Origin: Datnioides undecimradiatus
Taxonomy: Eukaryota; Chordata; Actinopteri; Lobotiformes; Datnioididae
Direction of reading: 5' to 3'
Length of the DNA stretch: 64,000 bases
Assembly (NCBI GenBank): GCA_008933995.1
Contig: WARS01000012.1
Coordinates: forward strand, 7,821,001 to 7,885,000
Position 1 is the first letter of the stretch; each line of letters begins with the position of its first letter. The position numbers and the translations under genes are program-made. Shown piece after piece: positions 50,601 to 64,000 of the stretch. The notes under the pieces are model-generated. The model saw only the letters and a program-made list of their open reading frames with translations. It was not told where the DNA came from and ran no database searches.

Positions 50601-50818
50601 GGGGATATGAGGCACTGAAGAAAGAGGGAATGAGAGAGGGGGTGTACCATACCCTGGGGACGGAGGGTGCAGGTGGAGAAGCAGGGGGATATGAACCACT
50701 CAAGAAAGAGGGAATGGCAGAGGGGGTGTACCACACCCTGGGAATGGAGGGTACAGGTGGAGGAGTAGTAGGGAAGGACAAAGACACAAAAATTGAGATA
50801 CTGGAAGAAAAGATGTAG
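45681..50818 (+). CDS. Fc-receptor-like immunoglobulin-superfamily receptor with multi-ITAM-like tail
   Basis: Eight coding exons: 45681-45714, 47654-47692, 48049-48267, 48375-48653, 48977-49255, 49350-49574, 50103-50213, 50289-50818. They total 1716 nt (571 residues plus stop), and every internal junction is phase 1, the usual rule for Ig-domain genes. Order: signal peptide split over two exons (a trait of Fc-receptor genes), four Ig-like domains, one transmembrane helix, cytoplasmic tail. D1 (KWYFNDT, NNSGSYRCESSGQKSDPL) and D3 (SLVLRCLVWG, VFYKDGK, GNYKCDA) match D1 and D2 of mammalian Fc-gamma receptors. Five or so N-glycosylation sequons. The transmembrane segment has no charged residue, so no adaptor dependence is expected. 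The tail has 11 tyrosines, ten in YxxL. Start ATG has A at -3. A fish FcR/FCRL family member; ligand and orthologue unknown. Candidate poly(A) signals at 51578 and 51593. Confidence 0.87.
47029..47375 (+). mobile_element. non-LTR retrotransposon fragment (dead)
   Basis: The stretch reads, with stops and gaps, like the C-terminal end of a LINE reverse-transcriptase protein that is abundant in teleost genomes: HELTVVTES, AEMSFLRVAGLS, RDRV, LRVEPP, then a remnant matching PRGRPRTRW..LSRLAWE. An in-frame TGA near 47126 and an internal deletion near 47218 make it non-functional. It is in the same orientation as the host gene, within its first intron. GC content is clearly above the flanks. Family name uncertain. 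Confidence 0.7.
48049..48267 (+). CDS. Ig-like domain D1 exon
   Basis: Encodes VSVTPKKLIYNGDIVYLSCN through GSYRCESSGQKSDPLVIDVL. Canonical B-strand and F-strand cysteines (LSC and YRC) with the Trp of WYF between them. The SDPL..V ending is typical of Fc-receptor first domains. Three N-x-S/T sequons. Phase 1 at both ends. Confidence 0.88.
48375..48653 (+). CDS. Ig-like domain D2 exon with non-canonical cysteines
   Basis: Encodes ACLPRASLTIKTGQPVMRPG through FWCTDRDEDTRSNQIIV. The F-strand Cys (FWC) is present, but the B-strand position reads VILELEN, where Leu replaces Cys. A different Cys appears in GWKCW around the C strand. The overall pattern (ASLTI, GGSV, GW, RSNQI) is that of fish FCRL second domains. 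Disulfide pairing must differ from the usual. Confidence 0.85.
48977..49255 (+). CDS. Ig-like domain D3 exon
   Basis: Encodes EKDISMEMYPLPAVAGQSLV through the VTNVTESAQGNYKC region to SDSQHLFVK. Canonical cysteines (LRC and YKC). LVLRCLVWG and VFYKDGKLI closely follow the second domain of mammalian Fc-gamma receptors (LRCHAW, LYYRNGKA), the domain that contacts IgG there. Confidence 0.88.
49350..49574 (+). CDS. Ig-like domain D4 exon
   Basis: Encodes GPLMQAFISENIGLSCSC through ERGTYVCYGLWAKGRSLPSR. Canonical cysteines (LSC and YVC) plus an extra pair in CSCPGC. It is short (about 75 residues), consistent with a C2-type membrane-proximal domain. Ends phase 1 before the transmembrane exon. Confidence 0.84.
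50103..50213 (+). CDS. transmembrane exon of the Fc-receptor-like gene
   Basis: Encodes a short stalk (YKPPIQ), a hydrophobic run of about 24 residues (VILILVGVILLVILCLAAAI then FYFC) and a basic stop-transfer YKRR. No Asp, Glu, Lys, Arg or His lies within the helix. Confidence 0.9.
50289..50818 (+). CDS. cytoplasmic tail exon with tandem ITAM-like repeats
   Basis: One 530-nt exon encoding 176 residues plus the stop TAG. Tyrosine motifs in order: YEDV, YEKL, YDTL, YQKL, YHTL, YEAL, YHTL, YEAL, YHTL, YEPL, YHTL. Spacers between consecutive YxxL motifs are 9 or 11 residues within the repeat block, and 11 between YEKL and YDTL, inside the 6-12 range of ITAMs. No motif has the hydrophobic or Ser residue at -2 that an ITIM needs. 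The rest is Lys/Glu/Gly-rich and looks disordered. The two minus-strand frames across it are shadows. Confidence 0.88.
50438..50773. repeat. in-frame 84-bp tandem repeat (4 units)
   Basis: Units begin at 50438, 50522, 50606 and 50690, each exactly 84 bp, 28 codons. The consensus runs YEALKKEGMREGVYHTLG followed by a Gly-rich spacer of 10 residues. The two middle units are nearly identical at DNA level, which suggests recent unequal exchange or slippage. Each unit adds two YxxL motifs. Confidence 0.95.
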
Positions 50819-51620
50819 AGGAAAGTCTGAGCAAAAGAAAAGTTGCTTTAATACCTTTAATACAGAGATTTTAAAAAATACATTTCCTACAAAAAGAGTC
50901 AGGTGACAGTTAAGTCACAGTCCTGAATATGAATTTCTATGATTAGACATCAAAAGTTTTTAGTGGTGTATGGGGAAATGTGTAGAACTTAACTTGAGTA
51001 ACAAAAGCCAAATTTGGTTTTTTTTCTAAAGGCAAGACTACCAAATAACACATTTAAAAAGTGCCTGTATATCACACCAGGCAAATCTAAGATGTTAGCT
51101 ATGCTGAATATCCTGGAAGTAAATGTAAATATGTTAGTTCGTCTTTAATTTCTTTGACTGTCTCATAATACATTATTCCCACAACTTTCATAATACATTT
51201 ATTCATTTAACTCACTCAAACTTTTTTCTTACTTGTAAACTGTATTGGGTGCTTGAACAAACTATTAAAATCTGCTTACAGTGGCAGGGGAAAGGTGCAT
51301 AAATTGACTTATTAGAAAAAACAAACTGCTTATGCTTCTTTGTGAAGTCATGCACTGCACTTTTGCACTTTTTTACAGAGACAGTCTCATGATTTGATTT
51401 TTGTGTCTTAAACTGTTTTTATTTTGCTAATACTTTGTTTTTATTTGTAAACATAAAAAAGTGTAATACTATACAGATTGTATTTTTGAAGTACTTTTAT
51501 CCTTAGCTTAAGCTGATCCACAATCTGCTTAATTTGCAGCATGTTAAGAGAAAGCTTTTTTGTATTTTATATGCTGAAATAAAGCAATTTTAAATAAATT
51601 TGGTTGGTTTGTTTTTGTAA
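50819..51620 (+). other. 3' UTR of the Fc-receptor-like gene with poly(A) signals
   Basis: AT-rich non-coding sequence after the stop codon. Two AATAAA hexamers at 51578-51583 and 51593-51598 make cleavage near 51610-51620 likely, giving a 3' UTR of about 800 nt. Confidence 0.65.
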
Positions 51621-54600
51621 GCGAAATCACTCACAATTCATGTTTACATGAGATAAGCCTTTCAATCTATAAACCAGTTAATGCCTATGAAGGCTCAAGG
51701 ATCAGAATTCATTACACTTACAACCCTCAGATGTCATGTCTATACAATTCTTACTCCAGTAACAGTATCAGCACTGGACAATATTTTGTTTGAATATTAA
51801 GTCTGAAAAGGCTGTGTTGTTTTATGCAAGGACTATGTACTTTTGAGTCTGTTTTGCTCTTCCCCTTTTAGCTTTGGCCTTCAGTTCTCACCACACTATC
51901 TGTCTGTCAGCCACTAAGGAGCTCATATTCTAAGCCCATAAAGTTTATTTTGCTGCCTGAGGTTGATTCATTACCACAGAAAGAGGAAAATTCTCAGAAG
52001 TGGAAAAAAACTGTATGTACGTATTTGCCAAATATGACATTAGAAGATGGGGAATCCAAGCTGTCCACCAAGTGCTCCCCAGGTTGTTTTTGGAGGATGG
52101 TTGCAGTGGTGTGGTTTACGCGATTAAATGAACACAGACCCTATCTACTGTGGGGTATGTAGGTGTGTTGGCCTGTGTTCTTTTATACACCCTCTTACCC
52201 CCTGCGGTCTGTACTAACCTTTCTGCAGGGGCTGCTTGCCCATGGTTGGATATCTTCCACACTGGGTGTGTCTTGGAGCCAACCAACAGTTTGCTACGAG
52301 GGGTCCTCTGACTGAGACCTCTCACAAGTGAGACCCCCATCTCCCCCAGTGGGAGCTCCAGGTAGCCTTGATGGTCTGCCCTTTGAGTCCTTTGAGCAGT
52401 CCTTCATTGTATAGATAGAGGCTGTGCTCGTCATAGCATTTTCCTAAGAATAGTGGGCAGTGGAGCTGCAGCTGTTACTGCACAGCAAGCCTGATGAACT
52501 CTTTTTCTGCCACAGCAAGCAAGGTTGGAGCAGATGCACTCACTGGATTCTGGCATTTCCTTTTCAGGTCTGGCTATCTCCTGGTCTTCCACATCTATGT
52601 TTGGGCAGTTGTATCTCAGGGACATAACATCTGATTGTGTCTTACTTGGTTATTGGTATAACATCTGTGGATGTAAACTCTGGACTTGATCGATGACTTT
52701 AGATCATTTTCAGCTCTTAGCCTGGACACCCCTAGGTGAGTGGCCATCAATGTTTTGGATGAAAGTGCTCTCAACTGTGTGGTTTCTACCTCCTGAATGA
52801 ATAGTTAGAGCAAATATCTGACTCAGGGTCCCAAGACGGAGTCATGATGAGGTAAATCAAAGCAACAGCAAAGTCCCTTAGAGGGAAGCTCACAGTGATA
52901 GAGTTGCAATTACATCCAGATAACTAGTATTTGTCCTACTGGCAGATAGATGCAGGGCAATCTCACTGATTATCAAGTCCCTTGCTCTGGTGCCATCAAA
53001 ATCTATTTTCCTCTTCATTTCCATGCTCTAATGCTTCAGTTCAGTGGTCGATTCACTGTCTAGAGAGGAATACCGCATTATGGGTAACATGACACCACTG
53101 TATCAAAAGATTTACAGACCTACATTGTAAGTGGATGAATCAGGCTCAGAGCAGAGGAATTTTGGTTCGTTCAAGGAAAAACAGGAGCTGCAAATAAAAA
53201 ACAGAATAATTAAAATTGTTACATTCATTTGTAATCATCTGGTTTTTAGTAAGATGCACGTCTTAATACCAAACATTAAACATAAAAAATGATGTATAAG
53301 CATGAACATTCTAGAATATCTGCAATTACTGTATACTGTAGGTTTTATTATACAATATATTCCACGTGTACATGACTTTTACATATACAGTTTTAGGTTA
53401 AATCCAGAACAAAACATTTAACAATGAATAAATGAAAAATAACAAAAAACAGTAAAAACCCTAACATGTTATAGTTAATCTATCAGTGAAAGAGTATCAG
53501 ACAGAAAGATACCATTTAATGATCTATTACAGGGATATTTTTTTTTAAACGTAAACCTTCATGTTGGAGCTAGCTAGGTACATTACAACATCTACTAACA
53601 AAAATGAATTAAACATGTACAGTGAAGTGTGTTGAAAATCCCCCTTTAAACAAGATTAACTTTAAGATCTACGTCCTCATTGTATTTGCAGTTTTTCATT
53701 TTGACACAACTGTTACCACACAACAGCCTCGGCTCATCGTGTTTGTCTCATGATTTGCCACTGTAACAGAGCAGAGACTGACGTGCTAAGGTTCTTCAGT
53801 CAATATGGTGACAGCAAAGTGCTCTTCCTGATGTTAACACTTAGAGCATGAATTGCCTGAACACAACAGTAACATGATAGAATAACATTAATAAAGCATA
53901 CATTACATATAAAGTGTATTATACAAAATTCAGATGTTGGATTTTGAAGAAGATACCTGAAAGAATATAAGTGTCTCTAAACTAAAGCAACTAATTTGAT
54001 AAAGAACTTATTACCCTGGATAATGACATTGCTTTTTGTGCTATTTGAGGCATTTTTATTCCCCAGTATGTCAGCAGGCAGATGGGTTTTAGGCCTAGTT
54101 CATAACAACATTTTTGGATGAGGACATAAAAATGCTACAGCTATGAATGCCAGTATGGGCTATTTATACAGTAATATTTGCAGGTGTTCAATTACTTTCT
54201 GGGTAGAGGAGTAAACCAATACTACAGAGCAAAATATTTTGTTGTATTGGCACAAGAAACATGCTTTTTCGTTAAAGTGTGTGCACATTAAGGACAAAAC
54301 TTAACATTTTTTAGGAAGAAAAAAAGCCTTCATGACATTGTGTGAAAATCTTGTAGCTCCAGTCAGGTGATTTCCTGTTAAACCTAAGTGGAGATGCAAA
54401 GTCCTTTAACCATTTTAAAACTTAAAAAAAGCAAAAAACCAATCAAACAAACTTAATAGGTTCTCACCTACCAGCAGTAATGCGCTTGTCACCAATGTGC
54501 ACCAAGAAATTTATGAATTTGAATGATTCAAAATATAAGTGATAGGCATACAAATGAAATCCAGATCCTGTCTGATCATATAGAAACTCTACAATTATTA

Positions 54601-54967
54601 CAATGAATAAACATCAAAGAAAGCCACACCAGGCCTAAAACACAGCCAGCACAGTTTGTTGGGAGGCTGATGAGTCCTAAAACACTCTTGCTTAAATTTT
54701 CTGTCACACAAGGTACACAACTGCAATCACACACAAACACACATTTTACACGTTCTAACGTCCTCAGCTTCCCTGCGGAGTCTCTTTATATTCAGTTCAG
54801 TTATGATAATATTACAGCAGACTTGCTGAAAATGGTCCCCTGCTGCATTCCTTCTTTTTTAAAATCCACACTTTCAAAGTTCTTCATGACTGCAGGTGAA
54901 TTCCACACTGTTGATGCACTGTTTCTCCCTCACTAAAGGCTACATGCAGAGAGGATGCTGCTGGTTT
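51621..54967. other. convergent intergenic region, right part probably slc17a7 3' UTR
   Basis: The Fc-receptor-like gene ends from the left and slc17a7 from the right. Minus-strand AATAAA hexamers at 54056-54061 and 53344-53349 are candidate slc17a7 poly(A) signals, implying a 0.9-1.6 kb 3' UTR. A GC-richer tract at 52150-52640 keeps two frames of about 64 and 74 codons on the minus strand, without a recognisable domain. The remainder appears empty. Confidence 0.5.
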
Positions 54968-59933
<4,966 letters not shown>

Positions 59934-62900
59934 CTGTGAAAAGACAAGCAAATGGAAAATGTGATGTAATTTAGACTTGGGCGTCTGGGCTACACATAAG
60001 TTGAAAGAATGTTGACAATGCACACTAAAACCAAAATTATCTTCACGATTCAGCTGACAGGAAATAGCCAACCAACTAGAAAAGAAAGACTGGTATTCAG
60101 TTTAATCTTAGGTTTTAACAGTGAACATAGATGCAGGTCTGAAGGGTTTGCAGACTGACAACTTGGTTTGATAAAAGTGTGTAGATCTGGACGTACAGAC
60201 AATCTTTCTCCCTGTCTATTTAACCAGTAACTCCAGTGTCTTAACAAGAGACAGTCAGCACAGCTGTCTTACTGTCCTACCACTTCTGGAGCTTGCTGAC
60301 ATAACTTTGACTTATCCTGTCTGCTCAAGGTGTTCGTATATTGGGTGTTTTCGTATTGCAGACATTCATCTCCTGACAGAACTGGCCCACAGTAAAGAAT
60401 ACAGTGTAAGAAAAAGGCAAACAGTGCTTGAAGAAGGCTCCTCTTCTACTTACTCCTCATTTTTCTGCTCCTGTCTGTTGTGTTCTTATGGTCTTACTGA
60501 GAAACCCTGATAAACTATGACTTCTGCCAGGCTCCAGTCTAACAGGCATCAAATATGTATCCAAACGCAGCAATCATCTATTAAACATGACATGTGCAAT
60601 GCTGAGTTCTCAGATCAGACTTGAGCACTGCAGGTCCAGAGCACAGAGCTCCTTTTACATTACAGCTTTATTTAGTACGCATACATAAGGTTTTCATATC
60701 AATACGATGATGTTAAAAGCAAATATGGTCCCTATGGCATTGACATGGTGACATGTAATTTACGAGCTCCATTGTAGATGCAGGTGCAGACAGTACATGA
60801 AAGCAAAACATTCAACTGAGCCCTGCAGCTTTTAGCCAAAATACAACACCCAACAGTGCAGGGGATGAGTCAAGCTTGGATAACAGGGCGATTGTATATT
60901 TTGTAGACTGTGTTATTTCACAGCTAATTGTACAGGACAGTTTGACATGGATCCTGGGATAGAAAGGACCATATTTAAAGGTATTATGATTTTAACTGAC
61001 TGAGTCACTAGGACACTAGGATACCCCATTAATACCAGTGCCCCCACACAGACCACTGAATTGCAATTGCTAAGGCAAAAGACACAGAAGGAGGAAGTGA
61101 CAAATAACATCTTTGAGTACATGTGCAGGGTGAGCAGTTAGTATAAGATTAACCAGACCACCATATTTGAATATCTTATTCAGTTCTGTATGCCAGTGTG
61201 GTTGCTGTGACCACATGCTCACTGTCAGTGAACACAAAACATGTGAACCCTGACTATGGGGTCAACTACACTTTGTTGAGTAAATGCAGTATTTTCAACT
61301 GCTGCAGTTTAGTTCACAGTAAACTGGCAAACTTGCCCAGCTTCAAGATGTTGTGCTGAATCACAGCGTTCCTCATTATTTATTTACCTTATCTATATGG
61401 ATTTTAAATCTTTATATTGGGCATCATTAGATGGTTGTAGGTGCAGAGATTTAAACACAACAGGGGCAACGTGGTGTCATCCATGGATGGTGAACAGCAT
61501 TAAGACCGAGGTGTTTGTAACGCAAGCCCTACTCATTTTCTACATCCTACTTACATAAAAGCCAATGTTACAATCTAATTCAGGTCGATTCTGTTAGCTG
61601 TGTGAGACAACTAGTAACTAGTGACAAGGACGAGATCCACAACTCTGAAATACTAGAGGAAAAAAAGCATAATCTGATCACTGGAGATCTTCAGACAATC
61701 TTTGGTGCAACTTTAACTGAATTTTTACTTTGAACAAAACAGAAGGTATGCTGGGAAATAACAGCTACACAATTATGAGACATACATGCTCTATTAGTTA
61801 CTGTAAGCAGGGGTTCTAACAGTCTCCAACACTGATCAAGTATTAATGATTTTCACTCTTGAATTATTAATATCTCTGGCTCTCTTGGACTATTTTTGTC
61901 TGCATGGGTCTCTCTCTTCATTCTTCCTGTCTCCTCTTCATCTTTAACACTGCCTTTTACCATCAACTCCCCTGATTCGCGCACAGCCTCGCAGCACAAT
62001 TCACAACATTTCCTCCTTCTTCAACACCAATTTATTTCCACCAGAGTTTCCTTTTTTCTGCAATACAATTTCCAAAATACACATGCCTGTTTTCTTCTAC
62101 AATTTTCCTTACACTAGACCATATCAGCTATCTGCTGCAGTGACTTTTCATGACTGACCCTGAGTTGAAGAAAATCCGTTGTAATCCTTACAAGCTAGCT
62201 GACCTTCTCTCTGCCAGGCTTGTCACACCATGAGGAAAGGTCCAGATGCATCTGTGAACTAATTTAACTAAAAAAGAAAAAGTGCTTGGTCTTGAATCTC
62301 AATGACATGTAATAAATATGATTTTACATGAGCTTCTGCCCAGAGAATGTTCCTGGTTCTCCCTCAAGTTAATCTCTTGGCTCATACAGTGCAAGGACAA
62401 ATGTCAGGGCAGTTCAGCAGCTTGGAATCATTGATTGGATCAGTCTAATAACTGGTGCACATTGTTTGAAAGATGGTGAAGCTCTTTGTGACATCACTGC
62501 AATGGACCTACTAAACTGAACAGTACATTATGTTACAATTTAAAGACGTTTAAGGATCATTTGTGTGCATTACATTTACAGATACTGAAGAGTGTTCAAA
62601 CTCAATAACAGAAGCTTGCACCACAAAAAGATTTGCTTTTATGTCAATCACATCTGTTCTCTCCGCAGACATTGTGGATCAAAAGTATTTTATGAGGTCC
62701 ATATTTCAATTCTAAAGAGTACTGAGGGCAGTTTATTCTGGAAAAGGATTCAGGGATGAGACGCCAGCAGCCCCAAGAGGAATACTTATTAATAAATACC
62801 TATATTTAGATCTGCAACTTTGCTTTGTTTAATGTTCTCAGATGTGAAAGTCTGCAGTTTTTCCTCATATTAAATTAAACATTTTGGACCACCGGCCAGA

Positions 62901-63260
62901 CAAAACAAGACAGCTCAGTACATTACCATAGGATTTTAGAAACCTTTGATGGATGTTTTTAATTGGTCTCTAATGTTACATCCTAACAATTAATTGATAA
63001 TGAAAGGCATGTTTAGTTGCAGCTTTTATAAACTGTAGTTAGTTGCATGACACAAGACTGTGAGTGAGTTAAACTACATAGTTTTGTCATACTTATGACA
63101 CATTTCAGTAAAGATGGTCTCAGTAGAATAGACCATAATATGCCACTGATAAACAAAATCAATTAAATTAACATAGGTTAGAGAGAATGGAGTATGTTTT
63201 ATAGCTCCATACTTAAAATATAGTAATATTATAACAATAAAGACAAGTCAATGGGGCTGT
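59934..63260. other. slc17a7 intron 1 / upstream region, no exon found
   Basis: AT-rich, with no exon that ends in the required phase and spells a VGLUT N-terminus. Scattered open frames of 60-70 codons are not supported. I therefore take this as the first intron of slc17a7. Confidence 0.5.
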
Positions 63261-63640
63261 GTCAGCTTTTCTCTGTGTGCGCCTTTTCAGCATGTTGCGT
63301 GCAGAGAACAAGACCGGGGGACGGGCCGGTGCGCGTTACGCACGGTAGCAAGGTACCAAGGGAGCACCTGAGAGCACGTGCGCTCCACGGAAATGAAAGC
63401 TTATAGGCAGCTGCGGGCTCTGCCGTAGGTCGTGTGGCCTAATCCAGGTTGGCTGTGAGGAGCCCTGAAGAGGAGGAGAAGGATGGGGGAGGGACATGAT
63501 GACGAGCTATCCGGCTACTTAGGCAGAGGGAGAGAGGTGGCCAAGGTGTACGGCCTGCAGGGATTTACGTGGGCCGACAGCTTGGACGAGCAAGAGGCTA
63601 TTTCTGGAGAGGATTTAAGTGTTTAGACGCTACATCAAAT
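63261..63640. promoter_or_regulatory. GC- and CpG-enriched tract, candidate promoter or exon
   Basis: Composition changes sharply: about 63290-63430 is rich in CG (for example GGGACGGGCCGGTGCGCG), unlike the AT-rich flanks, followed by a GA-rich stretch. The palindromic GCACGTGC E-box core lies near 63375. This could be an alternative promoter of slc17a7 or the 5' end of a plus-strand gene that continues beyond the window. A 47-codon plus-strand ORF starts at 63483. Confidence 0.4.
63483..63626 (+). CDS. small unidentified ORF (47 residues)
   Basis: ATG at 63483-63485 in a strong Kozak context (A at -3, G at +4), TAG at 63624-63626. The product begins MGEGHDDELSGYLGRGREVA and is acidic with a central VYGLQGFTW. 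It contains possible GT donors (AAG|gtgtac near 63543), so it might instead be the start of a spliced plus-strand gene. I recognise no family. It may be a chance ORF in a GC-rich promoter. Confidence 0.2.
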   Translation: MGEGHDDELSGYLGRGREVAKVYGLQGFTWADSLDEQEAISGEDLSV

Positions 63641-64000
63641 CCCGAGAGAAAGAAAGGGGAGTCCATCAACACCTTTTGCATCGGATATCCATCACAGGAC
63701 AGATTCCTGACCACCCTACACACCGTTTCTCAACGGGGAACGTGTGTCGCTTCTTTTTCTTTATTCCTGTGGTTTGCAGCTCACTGAGAGCAGGTCTGGT
63801 TGTGAATCTGTGGGCATTCCATATATCCCACACACTTTAATTCTTTTCCACCTGATGTCAAAAATAACACATTTCCCGCCATGTTCCGACCTTGATCCAC
63901 GTCCCCAGCCAATCATTACAAGTTTTTCAAAAGTCTTCCCAAGTTCAGTCCCATATGACAGGTCTTAGCAGGCCGCAGAGCCGCCTGAGGCCTGCTCACC

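Noticed and set aside
50226-50787. Long minus-strand frames with repeated HLHPPSPG units
   Set aside because: They are exact antisense shadows of the 84-bp tandem repeat in the receptor's cytoplasmic-tail exon; no splice context or start supports them.

Overview
The window is vertebrate nuclear DNA, almost certainly from a ray-finned (teleost) fish. It has split genes with GT-AG introns, many of them only 70-600 bp, long AT-rich intergenic tracts, CA/TG and GATA microsatellites and fish-type interspersed repeats. Three protein-coding genes could be resolved exon by exon. I placed splice sites by hand from the sequence. In each gene the exon lengths keep one reading frame throughout: shank1 sums to 6996 nt from the proposed ATG, the Fc-receptor-like gene to 1716 nt, and the visible part of slc17a7 to 1681 nt.

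Layout. (1) 3,630-29,533, minus strand: a SHANK-family postsynaptic scaffold, best matched to shank1. It has 24 coding exons encoding about 2331 residues in the order acidic N-terminus, SPN domain, ankyrin repeats, SH3, PDZ, a very long proline-rich exon and a C-terminal SAM domain. Its 3' UTR runs left from 3,629. Its promoter and 5' UTR are probably somewhere in 29.5-45 kb. (2) 45,681-50,818, plus strand: an immunoglobulin-superfamily receptor of the Fc-receptor/Fc-receptor-like type. It has a split signal peptide, four Ig-like domains, one uncharged transmembrane segment and a long cytoplasmic tail. The last exon carries four exact-period 84-bp tandem repeats. (3) 54,968-59,933 and beyond the right edge, minus strand: the vesicular glutamate transporter slc17a7 (VGLUT1). 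All coding exons except the short first one are visible. The first coding exon probably lies beyond base 64,000.

Biology. shank1 organises the postsynaptic side of excitatory synapses and VGLUT1 loads glutamate on the presynaptic side. They share a chromosome band in mammals, so the pairing supports both orthology calls. Lodged between them is an immune-type receptor whose tail has ten YxxL motifs in paired, ITAM-compatible spacing, made by an in-frame minisatellite. This is the most unusual feature of the window. The spacing and wording of the repeat recall the ITAMs of CD3-zeta, and the receptor has neither an ITIM nor a charged transmembrane residue, so it looks like a self-contained activating receptor whose strength could vary with repeat number.

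Other structure: two copies of a roughly 217-bp MITE with TA target sites, about 95% identical and in opposite orientation (42.5 and 55.7 kb); a dead non-LTR retrotransposon fragment inside the receptor gene (47.0-47.4 kb); two GC-AG introns and a NAGNAG acceptor in shank1; and a GC-rich tract near 63.3-63.6 kb with a small ORF. I saw no rRNA, tRNA or CRISPR array.
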